Below are positions 23,101 through 35,016 of a stretch of 64,000 nt of DNA, piece by piece (within the stretch, counting starts at the first letter, position 1; every line of letters begins with the position of its first letter). Below the pieces are notes generated by a model that was not told where the DNA came from, ran no database searches, and saw nothing but the letters and a program-made list of their open reading frames with translations. Source of the stretch: Aquatica leii (lineage: Eukaryota; Arthropoda; Insecta; Coleoptera; Lampyridae); NCBI GenBank assembly GCA_035610365.1, contig CM069432.1:186853027-186917026 (forward strand), written 5' to 3'. A program made the position numbers and the translations under genes.

Positions 23101-24940
23101 TGTTTAATATTTAAACTGATGTACTTAAACACAGAATACTCCATCCGTTTTCTTAAAACTGCACATTAAGGGATTGATGGAAACAACTTGGCTTACTTAT
23201 TGATTAAATAACAGACACGTTATAATCCAAGTTTCTTTATAAATTATTAATAATTTTTTACTGTCACAAACATTTTTTTCAAAAAAAGTTTACTTAAGAA
23301 TAGTAGTTATAAGAACTGCACTAACACCAGAAAATTTTAAAATCAACACCAATATTAATTTTAGGTTGAATACTTGCAAGATTAATGTAATAAACAACAT
23401 GTTACTGTATTATTTAAAGAAGTTTCAAATGTATATTACTGAGTTACAGTAAATAAAATAAAAAGGTAGGTAGGTATTCACATTTGGGAGCGAAACTTAA
23501 AGCGTGTTCTTTTATTAAGTATGGATAATGAAAATATATTGTAAATTGTATTGCAACAAAACTAGAAAACCAAATATTAAACTGTCGTTATAAATTTAGT
23601 TTTTGGTTACACTTTTTTTGTACAAACGTATTAAATGAAAAAAACTTTATCTTTAAAAACATAATATACTAAAACGTATTAAAATAGAATTATTTAAATT
23701 ATAGCGCTTAACAATTTTATAACAAAGAATTAAAATTGTTTTAATACCTAAAAAATAGTTTTTTTTTTAATAATAAATAATTAATAATAAAAAGCAATGT
23801 AAAGGTAATTAGTCACTTAACGCACTTATTTATTTAACACGATACATTCTTCTTTTCACTGCCATTGCACTTATTTATTGATTTAGACCACACTTCTTTA
23901 TGAAAGCTTAAAACTTTAGATTCAATACAATCTTTTCGTTCACTTTTTATATTTTCACTTTGTCTAGCACTAGAACATTCTATCCGTTTTGGTAATTGCT
24001 TCATATGTTTCGAGAACGTTTCAGTAGTATAGATACAATTATGAAAAACATCAACGACGAGTCGACAGCTTTTATTATTATTCCATAATTATTAATTTAA
24101 TTGACTATTCTATTTTATTTCGCACAACTGAAACTGTAATTGTGTGGTGTTCTCCCTAAGAATTAACTTTGTCATGTAACAATTTAATTCCTCTAAATTA
24201 TTAATTCAAAAATGAAGTTATTTCTGTATTAGTAAGGGTTGCAAATTTAGAATACTTGTAACGTACAAATTGGGGAGGGAAAAAAAGTTTGATACATACT
24301 TGGCTCACCGTTTTGTATAGTAGATTCCTATAAAGAAACGAATGTCTGGGCTAAAGAAAAGGATCCGCAATCCTTAACTGTACGTCGAGCAAATAAAACC
24401 AACTAGTTATCACAGACAGAAGGTTTCGTTTATTATCATAATGAACCTTCACAATTGATCTTACAAACAGCCAAAGAAAGAAAGAAGACAGATCCAAAGT
24501 GAGATTTCGATTAGAATGTAGTAATCGGTACGCACCATTATGCATTAAACATAACACTAACATGAGCTCGTGGTTACGCTACTGTCATCAATCGATATCG
24601 TTGTACAGTAAGAACAGAAATATATGATAGACCTGGAACTGTTCGTTTATAGGTTAATATACCGCCTCTAATAAGTAGCGACGGTGGTACTAAAGCCAAA
24701 CGCAATATTTTATTAAAACAAAATCAACTCTACTCGTAGTACTTGACGTCAAGTTTAGAAGTACTTCCAATTCTTTTACAAAACAGTCTCTCTTTTTTTT
24801 TGTTTACACTAAAAACGATTTACGCTAATACTTAGTTAGCAAAAATTGACAAAAAGATAACGATTTGTCTAACGATCCTTATCTATACTTTTATTTAAAG
24901 TCAAACAAATGTATCATAAAGTGTTTCTTACATCGTATTG
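20177..24940. other. 4.7-kb AT-rich region without genes
   Basis: Both strands show only short chance frames. A TATAAAA (22587) followed by an AATAAA (22670) is LTR-like, but no matching ends were found. From about 24300 the sequence becomes less AT-rich. Confidence 0.4.
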
Positions 24941-27837
24941 ACTATTTTACAATTTGAGCAATGAAATTATGTAGACGCACACCAAAACAAGTATTCACCG
25001 TAGAAAAAATTAGGTGAGACTCCGATCCGGGGTACTCTATAGTACGCCGTCGTTTGGAGGTAAGTCCCCGTCTATTTACCATTGAATTCATAGATGTACA
25101 TAAATACCTTATGCTCGTAATGTTGCTACTAATTCGTATCTACCATAAGGATGAAAGCCTTATTTTTTGGTGAACATGGTTTGAGGTATAACCAGAAGGT
25201 ATCAACAGAAGCTAACCGTAAAAACTATACATTTAAGCAATCCATGAAGCTATATATAGAAGCAATTCATGAAACTATACATCGAAGCAATCCATAGAAA
25301 TTATTCTCAGAGGTTAAAAGAAACAAGAAATAGTTTGCAAATCGCAACCACGTGTACCACACGCAAATACTAACCTACAATACGATTTTGGAACAAGCGA
25401 CTCGAAATTTCATTTTGTCGTCTCACCAACCCTCAAATACAAAGCATGGACAAAGGATTCACTAAAAGAAAGGTGTCTATAAGCTAGATGTCGATAGATG
25501 ACAACATTTTTACCCCTTACCAATGATTTTGCGCTTTAACGCCGGTTACACGGACCGTACTTGAAGTAACACATCACAATGACCGTATTTGGTGAGAATT
25601 GAACAACAACCTGCACCGTTTGTCTACATAAAACTAAGCTCGATTCGGAGACCTTTGTATTTGTGCGTCGACGTTGGTAAAGTTACCTAAACGACAGTTG
25701 CAAAAATCACAAAACTGATTTTTAGTCGTTACAAATTCTCTCTAGCAAGAAGTGAGGCCAACGGTCGAAACAAATCCGAACGCAGTACAGGATAACGTGA
25801 AGCGGAACTTGCAATGGAGTTCGTCGCCAACTAAACAACACATTGAAAACCTAAACCCCATTAGCCGAGAAACCAATGAAAACTCAACCCGATAGTCAAA
25901 AGAAAAGATGATTTTAAAGTTTTCTAAAATCAAACAGACCTGACTTGAAATAGAGACGCATAAAGCAAAATGATACTACTCGAGAAACCAAACTTTAGAG
26001 AACTTAGAAGGCTAATATCACAAACTGAGCGTACTTATTAAACCTACCAAAATGTGATTCCGGGTATGAATTATCAACGATATGTTCTACCAAGTGAGGA
26101 AAGGAGATCAAAGAGAAACTAAGAGAAAAGAAAAGAGGAGAGAAAGAATGGAAATTGAAACAAGCATCAAGGACCCAAAAGCTCCAAAATCTTAATGAAC
26201 CCAAATCCCTGTGATTAAACTCTACTCTAAAAACAACCGGGACAACCTCTCAAGAAAGAAAAATTTATTGCAAGAAAAAAAAAAGAAAAGATCGACACCC
26301 GAACTCCAAGGCTGGACAAAACCCCAAGAACCCTATTGCAGCCAAAGGTTTCCTCGACAAAATGCCGAACGATCGGTGGTGTCGGAGTCTTAACCACATT
26401 TCAAGCCTTCGCATCGAAATAGAATAGCGCGTTGTTGGGTTCACCAACGTTAGTTCACACAAGCGCACGTCACCGCACCCAGTACTCGATGATCACAACA
26501 AGTTTCCTTCCACTGAGACTGGAATCTCATTTAAGATCAGTGGAGAGAAAACCTAGAAAAAATTACCCCACCATGAAAGTAAATAAAAGAAGCAGAAAAA
26601 GAAACCCTACAATTTTGCCCCAAAGCAAAAGAAAGGACTACAACACGCATCCGCTCGAACGTAGCCGGAAACTGTGATCCTTGTACACCTACAAATATCC
26701 TACGTGCCAGTTAAGAAGACTTGATCACCCCTGCCCAGCTCCATCAAGTCCGCCGTACGGTCCCCATAAAGTGTCATGCCTGGTTCAGAGCTTGAGGTTA
26801 CCGAAACGGAGACAACTAACATTCCCGGACCCTCACTTATAGAGACAGATCAAAAGAGGAGACATGAAGACAGAACGAGAAAAAACAGTACGATGTTAGT
26901 GTACGGCCTGACTACCATTCCCTAGATAGTCGACCCAACGTGACGTTACCCTACTGCCCAACCAACCGCCCAAAACAAAATTAGGGTTAAACACATGAAA
27001 ATGTGTTGACACCACTTGACACAGTTACTATCACCGACAGGAAAATGATCATTTAAGATAATGTTACACTAATTTTCGTGCAACCAACAAAATAAGCAAC
27101 GGCTAACACAGTTGTCCCGGAGAGGGAATCGCAGGCCTTGTGATGCTAAATTATAAATTAACTCTAAAAAGGTGCCAAAACGGTGAAAGATTAAATTAGG
27201 GATATATCGTTTAACTCTACCCGTAGCTGGAAAAGAACAAATACAAAACGGAAGTAATAACACAGAATATATATTTATTTTATCACAGACAATAATCCCA
27301 AAGAGGGCGAAGAAGGTACATAAATACAATTACTTAAATTTTCGTTAATACATGGGTCGGAAAAAATATAAGTTAAGTCAGTAAACTGACCTTGTCGGTC
27401 TAAACTTTTGCATTCCAAGAATAAATGACTTTATATTCCCATATTTAAAATTACAAAAGTATATAACAAAAACAATTGAAGCCTTAGAGACTCAACGCGC
27501 ACTTGATACGACTTTGTGACGCACCAATTGATCTTATTATTAATTGTGTTAACCTAACATGAACGTACGGTCAACAATCGACATGACCAACAAAATACTA
27601 ATCGTAAAAGTAGAAATTGTAGTACTCACAGTTAAGTTTTATCCAGTAAGGAATTCACTAATTCCGTATCTGTGTTACCTAAAACGTGTTAAATCTAACA
27701 CAAAACGTATATAAGGCGTCAACACAAATAAATTTCGTTTTCAAAGCATAGAATCATTTGACATAACAAATGCGCAGCGTTTCCCTTCGACTTAACGTAG
27801 CAATTGATGTTAGCGCTCCTTTTAATAGAAATCGTAT
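24941..27837. other. Unassigned, less AT-rich sequence, probably LTR-element debris
   Basis: Purine-rich on the plus strand (for example 26090-26160 and 26265-26300), with overlapping plus-strand frames (26211-26393, 26432-26677) rich in Lys, Arg and Pro that I cannot place. GGGCGGTTGGTTGGGCA on the minus strand at 26955-26971 is shared with the putative gypsy LTR at 31151 and 31365, in the opposite orientation. This suggests LTR-derived sequence. A TATA/AATAAA pair at 27707-27730 inside TG...CA-like ends is a weak solo-LTR candidate. Confidence 0.35.
25222..25296 (+). repeat. 25-bp minisatellite, three units
   Basis: Three 25-bp units (25222, 25247, 25272) of an AAACTATACATNNAAGCAATCC-like motif with a few substitutions. 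Confidence 0.8.
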
Positions 27838-28657
27838 TTTCGAATGTTTCCAAATCCACACCCAACACTCGATCAATCAATCACTGAAATGTAGCAGGCG
27901 CATTATGTAATCTAAATTGCATTCGAGTGAACTAAAAAAGACCAGGAGAAGGAACAGTAAAAACAGTCACAACTTTGGAATCTTCTGAAAGCGGAATCTG
28001 CCAATACGCAGACCGAATATCCAAGCTGGAAAGCAAACGAGCATCTCTCAATCGATCTAAAATTAAAGTGATGTAAGGCAACGGATAAGCATCCTTCTGC
28101 ATCACCTGTATTACCTTCTTAAAATTGACACAGAACCGATATGTGTTATCCTTCTTCCTTACCAAAACAATAGAACTGGACCACGGACTACTCGTTGGCT
28201 CTACAACTCTCAGACGTAGCATTGAGTCCAACTCTTTATTAACCACTTTCTGAAACGCAGGAGTAAGAAGATAATAACGCTGTTTTATGGATTCAGTCGA
28301 AGTTCGTATTTAGTGTTGAACGAGAAAAGCGTGACCAAGCTCTGAAAGCAGTTTATCGAATGCGTCCGCGACATCATTGTTTAAAAGCTGTTGCTAATTC
28401 GGGCAAAGCTAAAATATAAGACTAATCGTGTTCAAAGAAATAACAGTAATCTAGGGAGAATGCTTTCCAAAAGTCGATGCCTAATATTAGTTGTTGTGCA
28501 ACTTCAGAAAGAACTAAACTGTTAATCGTTTTTACTTTGCCTTCCAGCGCAAACGGCAGAAGAACGAATCTTAGTACCGCTCACTTATTATCATTAGCTA
28601 AATTACAACAAGAAACCAAAGAAACAGAAATACGAATATCTAAGGACTGCAAAATTT
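27838..28657 (-). pseudogene. Ty3/gypsy protease end and reverse transcriptase (part B)
   Basis: Reading down the minus strand: a retropepsin-end block QQLILGIDFWKAF (about 28500-28460), a spacer, then the RT from LDSMLRLRVVEPTSSPWSSSIVLVRKKDNTYRFCVNFKKV (28230-28120). DAYPLPYI, LSSLDIRSAYWQIPLSEDSK and FTVP (to 27945) and FTRMQFRLHNAPATFQ (27930-27880) follow, stopping at LIDRVLG...LE (about 27850) just before the catalytic YxDD box. There the homology ends abruptly. Stops occur at 27948 and elsewhere. The upstream part of the protein continues beyond the LINE insertion, at 30108. Confidence 0.88.
28646..28657 (+). repeat. 12-bp target site duplication of the LINE, left
   Basis: ACTGCAAAATTT, identical to 30096-30107. 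Confidence 0.9.
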
Positions 28658-30095
28658 AATTTTTAAACCCAGGAAAGAAGCCCAGGAACAAGCGAGCTAC
28701 CGGCCAATCTGTCTGATAAGCGTAATAGGGAAGCTCTATGAAAATATAATAAATGACAGGTTGCGGGAAGAAATAGAAGGCAAGGGAGGTTTCCATAAAA
28801 ACCAGTATGGATTTAGAAAAGGAAGCAGTACGGTGCACGCGATGGAACGAATACTGGATCTAGCGAACAAACATAAGAAGGATGGTAGGGGGTGGTGCTC
28901 CCTGGTATTGCTAAATGTCCGAAATGCGTTCAACACAGCCGCCTGGAATATAATCAACAAAAAACCATCAGGAAGGGTATTTCTGCATACATGAGGAACA
29001 TCATTAAGGCCTATTTGTCCGAAAGGGAAATAAAGATAGGCAAGGAGGACAGCATCGAAGTAGCAGCAGGGATACCTCAGGGCTCCGTACTGGGACCTTG
29101 TGGAACCTCTTATATGACGATGTTATGGCCATAAACGTAGAAGAACACGTGGACATAATATGCTACGCGGAAGACCTCGCAATTATGGCAGTCTCAAAGA
29201 AAGCGTTGGGGATGAAATTAAAGACGGAAGACGCCCTCCACGCAGTAAACATATGGATGAAGGAAAATAAGGAGCTAGCACCGAAGAAAACCACCGCCAT
29301 TATCTTCAATCTATCAAGAAAAGCTAAGAATATCACCTTCGAAATGGACGGACATACCATAAAACCAAGTCCCTCGGGGTCGCGTTCGATTAAAGGCTCA
29401 CGTTTGCGAGACATGTAGATAAGGTTACGGAGAAAGCCTGCAGAACAATGAAAGCCCTAAACGTAATCTTACCAAACGTTAGGAGACCCGGGGCCAAGCA
29501 GAAATGGATATTGCAGAAAGCGATGCAATCGATCGTCTTGTATGCGGCGCCAGTCTAGCACAAAGCCATGAAAATCATCAGGGTCAGAGAACTGATAATT
29601 AGATGCCAGAGAACGATGGCCGTAAGGGTGTGCAGCGCCTACAGAGCGGCCTCGACCGGGGATAGGAAAACAGCGCTCAAGCAAATGCTGGTTCTGCGAA
29701 GAAGAAGACGAACCAGAACATACAATGTTTAAGTGTGTGGAAGGTGGGAAGGACTTCGCACCAGAGCAGAAATCGAAGTGAGCGAGAAACTAACGCCAGA
29801 ACATATCATAAAAATTATGATAAAAAAGGAGAATAACTGGAAGATAATAGAGATGCTGATACACAAGATTATGAGCAGCAAAGAAAAGTATGAGAAAGGG
29901 AAAAAATGAATGTAAGGCAGGAAAGATCCGGTGCGGATGAAGTTATACCCTTTTTTAGGCTGGTCTCGTTCGTACCAGGATGAAATACAAGGAGAAGGAG
30001 TTTAGTGGGTGCAAGCCCCACACTATCCTTGCCGTTGATACTAGGCGAGGGTGTGCGTTAGGCATTCCATAATTCCTTGTTATAAAAAAAAAGCC
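28658..30095 (+). mobile_element. 5'-truncated R1/I-type LINE inserted in the gypsy element
   Basis: A 1,438-bp non-LTR retrotransposon 3' fragment bounded by a 12-bp duplication. RT motifs in order: YRPICLISVIGKLYENIINDRL (28698-28765), NQYGFRKGSSTVHAM (28800-28845), a SLVLLNVRNAFNTAAW block (28900-28950) where functional copies have D in place of N, IPQGSVLGP (29070-29095), YAEDLAI (29162-29182, the catalytic YADD box with D changed to E), and PKKTTAIIF (29281). A C-terminal C-x2-C-x7-H-x4-C finger lies near 29690-29740. The 3' UTR has the GGAGTTTAGTGGGTG...CCCCACACTA hairpin typical of this group (29995-30025) and ends in an A-run (30084-30092). Several frameshifts; inactive. Confidence 0.88.
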
Positions 30096-30107
30096 ACTGC
30101 AAAATTT
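30096..30107 (+). repeat. 12-bp target site duplication of the LINE, right
   Basis: Identical to 28646-28657; directly follows the LINE A-tail. Confidence 0.9.
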
Positions 30108-31050
30108 GCCATCATGGACCGCCCAAAATGGTCCGAAAAGCACCAGTATTAAGAAGAGCAAAGAAAGAAAAACCTAAAAAACTAACCTTAAGATAAAGAC
30201 GCTTATCATCACAAACACTGGCAAATATAAAATCCAAAAGAATACGTTGCTTATCAGTCAAATCTAAGGTAGAATCCGAAGTTAAAAACAGCGTAGAATC
30301 TACGACTCGGTCTGTAGACTCGTGACCTAGTTTTCCGAGATAATATTACACTTAGTACAATTGCGACGACTAACCCCTGCCTGTCCACACCCAAAACGGT
30401 GAAGAGTACGAGGTTCGTCACAATTCGGAGAGATATGTCCCATCTGACGACAATTCCATCAAGTAACGCGAGAAGAACCAAGAAAACCTTGTCGAGAAGA
30501 ATTAGAAGTAGTAGCCTTTTCTTCAAACCATACCGAAAGATTCTTAGAAATAGAAGCAAGAGAAAAAACTGAATTGTCGCTAACATAAGCCAATGCAGGT
30601 TCCAACATTCGAGTGGTTTTCCGCGAAGGAGGTGGTTTATAGTTGTCTACTGAAAGTTTAGTTCATTCTAACTGCTTGCTATAATTAATCAACTGAGCCA
30701 ATGCAGAGATCTGCGCTGATCCTTAAGCAGATTGGTAGTATGGAGTTAAATTACGTCGTATCGTCTTAAGTTGAGTTTCCTCAAAAGCGGGCAACGGTAA
30801 TCGCTGAAAGAGACTTTGCATTATCGTCACATACATGCCGATCAATTCTTGAAGCCCCGTTGTTCGATTTCGAATCTCATCCCATAGCCGATCGTCGTAA
30901 TCAGGTGGTAAAAATTCTGATTTAAATAAAGTAACTACTTCTTGCCAAGAACGCAAAGAATCTTGATTTGCTCAAAATAAACGCAAAGCCTTTCCACTCA
31001 GAATTTCAACAGCAGAATTAAACAAATTTTGCTCTTAACTGTCTGCGCTC
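30108..31050 (-). pseudogene. Ty3/gypsy gag (part B, upstream of the LINE)
   Basis: Minus-strand gag. The open part 30723-30956 reads SWQEVVTLFKSEFLPPDYDDRLWDEI, RTTGLQELIGMYVTIMQSLF and TQLKTIRRNLTPYYQ, the hallmark retrotransposon capsid block. Further down (about 30480-30330), in another frame, are zinc knuckles: C-x2-(MGH)-x4-C in NCRQMGHISPNCDEP, then FGCGQAGVSRRNC. Stops and frameshifts separate them. It continues into the protease at 28.6 kb once the LINE is ignored. The upstream end lies against the putative LTR. Confidence 0.85.
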
Positions 31051-31565
31051 GATTTTTGTGTTGCGATTATAATTCTTTCTAGTTTTATTAATTCTTTTAT
31101 CCTTTTCTTTGTCTTTAGTGAGTTCGACTTACTCGAAGTTTTACTTCGCTTGTTGGGCGGTTGGTTGGGCACCGTAGGGTGGTATTTTTTTTTTTACTTT
31201 TACGGGGTGAAGAACGAATTAGGCATGAACATCAAGCCTTATATTTCTCCGTCTTTTTCTATTTCTTATCTTTTCTACTTTTTATTTATTTCTTCTTGGA
31301 GTCTATTCATCTTTTCTATGTACCAAACATTCTTCTTTCTTTTGAATTCTTTTTGTGGTTTGCCTGTTGGGCGGTTGGTTGGGCATGAAAACGTTGGTCA
31401 CTCTATTTCGTTTTTTCTACGAAGAGAAAAACGAATCAGACATCTACATCTAGTCTTATCTTTCTCCATCTGTCTCTTTTCTTCCTTTCTTGTCTTTCTT
31501 AGGAAACGTCCGGACTAGTATAATCAAACTTAAAATCTTTAACATGCTAAATGCCTAAGGATCGA
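31051..31565 (-). repeat. Probable gypsy LTR, with internal duplication
   Basis: Lies between the integrase end of part A and the gag start of part B, exactly where an LTR belongs. It is pyrimidine-rich on the plus strand, non-coding, and holds two related segments starting at 31151 and 31365 (offset 214 bp), each opening TGTTGGGCGGTTGGTTGGGCA. No second full LTR is visible, so its boundaries are inferred from context. Confidence 0.55.
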
Positions 31566-33430
31566 GATGTATCATCCTCTAACTCCACTCCACGAAGATA
31601 TCAGCGTTCTAACACGATATGGTCCGACAAAGTTAGAAGCTAACTTATCATTATAAATATTTGCAGCACTAAACAAGGTATAATTACGCTTCCACATTTT
31701 GTCGCCCATTTCAAATCTGATAGCACGGCGACAGAGATTGTACGTGTGCGTGTTCTTCATAGCAGTTTTCTTAAGTTTGTTGTGAATCTTTACTCGTAAA
31801 GACTCATACAAAGTATTTCACATAAGAGTACGATCAGGGTTAGGTAATTATACTTTGTCCGTTGGAGGAATCCCCATCAGATCACCATGAAGTATATGTT
31901 CTCTAGTAAAGAGAGCAGAGAAAAGGAGTACACCCAATAGTATCATGTTCCGCCGTGCAAATCGCACACTCAATTTTAGACTGATTGGGATCCTAAGATC
32001 GATAATTTTTTTTACATAAGCAGAAACCATGGTTTTAAGAACGCAATTGACCCGTTCCGCAAGATTAACCTGTGGATGTTAACGAGCTGTAAATAGTATC
32101 TTAGTTCGATAAGCAGAACATAACCGAGTGAACTCGCGACTACGGAATTGAACTCCGTTGTCTGAAATAATGTACTGAAGAGTACCAAACAGTAAGAACA
32201 TGTTATCCTCTATAAGTCTAGAAGCAGTAAAAGCAGTCGCAGATCGCATAGTCAAGAAACAAGAGAACATTGTAAAATTATTGACAACAGTATAAGTATG
32301 TCCTTCAGTTGAACGCGGAAAAGGTCCTAAAATGTGTACACATAATACTTGCTAAGGTCAAGTAGCTTTAGCGCAAGGAGCAAGAAAGCCAGTAAGTTTT
32401 TTTTGTTCTTCCTTTTGAGCTAAACAAACAGTACATCGACGGACATATTCCGCTACTTTTTGTTCCATTTAAAGCCAATAGTAGTAGTGACATAGGCGCC
32501 GTAGAGTTTTTTTAACCCTACCGTGACCAAATGTAGGAGGATCACGATGATTGCCAATCACTTTTGATCGTTGATCTCACGATCAAATTCCATTCATTCA
32601 GAAGTTAGAAAGGAGAAATAGGACAAGTACGTTTATGTTTATGAGACCATCAATAATACACCAATTCGCGAATCTGCGAGGACAGGAAGTAATACGACGA
32701 GATACCAGGTGTCTGTAATAGAAAGAGAAAGACCAGCAAAAGATGAAGGTACTTTTGGTATGACCCATATTTGAGAACGGGTACAGATCGATATAAAGTA
32801 TCCGGAACAACGTCTTCTTTTCCTTTGCGATGAATAATAGAGAAATCTTAGTGTTGCAGAAAAATAAACTACTACACTAGACGTTCAAAAGGACTGTGTA
32901 GTTTATTAAACCACACGAGAGAAGAGATCCGGAATCACAGTAAATTTAATCTTCTCGATGTATGGACGAAACTGCTCAATGGCTCACAGCACCACAAGAC
33001 ATTCCTTCTTGGTAGTGGAATAGTGTATTTCAATCTTTTTCTACGAACAACTAATATAACTTATGACATTTTCTACTTCTTGAGAAAGTTGTGAGAGTTT
33101 GTATAACAAACGGAAGTGAAAAATCAGAACAAAACATGATTGGTGCAGAATCCAATAACTTTTTTAATGTAGTAAACGCTACGTCGTAGGAATTATCCCT
33201 TGGGAACACAGCATTATTACGAGTTAAAAACGATAGTGGAGAAACGACAAAAGAAAAGTTGGGTATCAGTCGTCGATACCAACTAATACCTGGTTTAATA
33301 CCAGTACAGGTTTTATTCTTTTAATTAATTTAAGTTGCATTACGAATCGCATATTCCCCTTAGTATCTACGCATTTCAACGTAACGAATTTGCCTTTTAT
33401 GGCTTTGAAGAGAAATTTTAACCCCAGCCT
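31566..33430 (-). pseudogene. Ty3/gypsy RT end, RNase H and integrase (part A)
   Basis: Minus strand, high to low: GIKPGISWYRRLIPNFS, the RT-RNase H connection (33300-33250); FTTLKKLLDSAPIMFCSDFSLPFVIQT of the RNase H (33190-33100); EIHYSTTKKECLVVL (33030-32985); then the integrase with YIISDNGVQFRSREF (32175-32130, second catalytic Asp), HPQVNxxE-like remains, and the C-terminal YESLRVKIHNKLKK...YNLCRRAIRFEMGDKMWKRNYTL...KLASNFVGPYRV (31810-31590). Many stops. It starts just after the YxDD region of RT, while part B stops just before it; together they make a circularly permuted element. Confidence 0.85.
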
Positions 33431-33567
33431 TGGTTACAAGTTACTTTATATTTCTTAAAATACAGAAATGTTTAATTAGTTAAAAAAAAATTTTTTTCTT
33501 ATTCAATTGATAGGATCCTTCAAAGTGGAGGAATGGCAAAAAATAAAATCAATCTTGTATGTTGTTA

Positions 33568-33610
33568 AGGCGACGTTTCGTTGGCTTTAGCGCTCAACTT
33601 CTTCAGGCTA
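33568..33610 (-). ncRNA. PLE hammerhead ribozyme, core intact
   Basis: Minus strand: CTGAAGA (33606-33600), extra A, stem II GTTG/CAAC (33598-33595 with 33583-33580), GAA (33579-33577), ACGT (33576-33573), C at the cleavage site (33572). Stem I has only two clear pairs, so activity may be weak. Situated in the terminal repeat 450 bp downstream of the GIY-YIG frame. Confidence 0.8.
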
Positions 33611-34062
33611 GTCTATATAATTTAAAACATCAACAATCAATAATACATATTACACATCAATACATCAATAGTTATAACATTAAAATCTATCATTAACAAT
33701 TAAAATATAGTAATTTACATTAATATGACAAAGGTAGCTAGAAAACCAAATCGAAAAAATTGAAAAACACATACTCAATTAAAGTACCTTAATGCTACTG
33801 CAATATCACTAAATATAATAGTAAGATAATATAAAGCAAATAAAATAAAATAAAAACAATTAAAAAACTTACCATATAAATTATATACATTACAAACAAA
33901 ATCGAGCCGTACACTTATAAATAATCAAACCTTGATAGATAAGTAAGAATTGTTAACGGTTATCAATATTAACATACCATCTAATACACTGTAAAATTTA
34001 AATTTTTTATGTGTTATGGAAAATATTAATTATTTTTAAATTTTATAAGTTATAGTTAAATA

Positions 34063-34395
34063 TTAATTTTTAATTTTACTAATAATATTATTGTAGAACG
34101 AACTTAGTTTGTCAGTGTCCGTTCTAAAATTTACATTGTTTTTGTAGAAATTAATAAAAACCATTTTTGAGATTAATCTATTTTTTAAATTATATTCTAC
34201 ATCTAGAATTTCAGGGCTGTCAAAATTAAAAGTATGTCCTGTTATGACGTGATGGCATGTAAGACCTGTGTCACTAGCTTTAGTACTACAATCATACTTA
34301 TGGTTTTTGATTCTATTTTTAAATTTTTGTTTTGCTTGTCCTATGTAGTAACGATTACAATTACTATTAAAGATGATTTATCTAATAAGTTTGTT
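34063..34395 (-). CDS. PLE GIY-YIG endonuclease domain (open, partial)
   Basis: Stop-free minus-strand frame without its own start, ending in TAA at 34063. It reads NCNRYYIGQAKQKFKNRIKNH (the YIG box and catalytic-side Arg), then HHVITGHTFNFDSPEILDVE and LKNRLISKMVFINFYKNNVNF. It aligns block for block with the protein at 16962-17540. A decayed open frame connects it to the linker. The host element is broken by the retrozyme insertion, so the domain is not expressed as a full PLE protein. Confidence 0.82.
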
Positions 34396-34474
34396 TTGTT
34401 CTTTAAGTTGGTGTATTATTTTTTAGTATTTTTATAAATAAGTGAATATTTTTTGTATGGAATTGACTGCTACT

Positions 34475-34490
34475 AAGTCTAAGAATTTTA
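34475..34490 (+). repeat. Imperfect target duplication of the retrozyme, left
   Basis: AAGTCTAAGAATTTTA here and AAATCTAGAATTTTA at 35020-35034 differ by one substitution and one indel. They sit at the two ends of the nested insertion and are PLE sequence duplicated on insertion. Confidence 0.65.
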
Positions 34491-34644
34491 AAGAAAGAAG
34501 TATACTGCAGGTAAAATTAGTTGGTGTATGTTAGTTCACAAAACGACTGTTGTCAATTAAACATTGATCAAACAGTCGTAAAAGAACCACCAACTGAAAA
34601 CGTAATAAGTAGTCAGTATAGTTGTGAAAAACAACATCAAAGAA

Positions 34645-34688
34645 ACGATGAACAGCTGTTTCGTTCTTTTGGAACTCCTCAGCACCGT
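34645..34688 (-). ncRNA. Type I hammerhead ribozyme, retrozyme copy 1
   Basis: On the minus strand: stem I 5' side ACGGUG (34688-34683) pairs with CAUCGU (34650-34645). Core CUGAGGA is 34682-34676; stem II GUUC/GAAC (34675-34672 with 34666-34663) has a CAAAA loop; GAA is 34662-34660. Helix III is the 8-nt palindrome ACAGCUGU (34659-34652); cleavage follows U17 (34651). All invariant core bases are present. With no helix III loop, the ribozyme should work best as a tandem dimer. Confidence 0.93.
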
Positions 34689-34972
34689 GATAACTCTAAT
34701 GTGTTTTCAAAACTATTACTGAGAACTACTGCAGTTATATCTCGTAAGCAACCGAGTAGCATATGCGAATAACAAATGGTGTTTCCACCTCGTGGCAATT
34801 TCCACGTACTAAATATTAAAGAAAGAAGTATACTGCAGGTAAAATTAGTTGGTATATGTTAGTTCACAAAACGACTGTTGTCAATTAAACATTGATCAAA
34901 CAGTCGTAAAAGAACCACCAACTGAAAACGTAGTAAGTAGTCAGTACAGTTGTGAAAAACAACATCAAAGAA

Positions 34973-35016
34973 ACGATGGACAGCTGTTTCGTTCTTTTGG
35001 AACTCCTCAGCACCCT
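34973..35016 (-). ncRNA. Type I hammerhead ribozyme, retrozyme copy 2
   Basis: Same structure as copy 1, shifted by 328. The cleavage triplet is GUC (C17 at 34979), the most favourable form. Stem I has one mismatch because position 35015 differs from copy 1 (G opposite G). Core CUGAGGA and GAA are unchanged. Confidence 0.93.

Noticed and set aside
27546..27770. Possible ~220-bp solo LTR (TATA box plus AATAAA)
   Set aside because: End bases are ambiguous, no target duplication fits and no second copy is seen.
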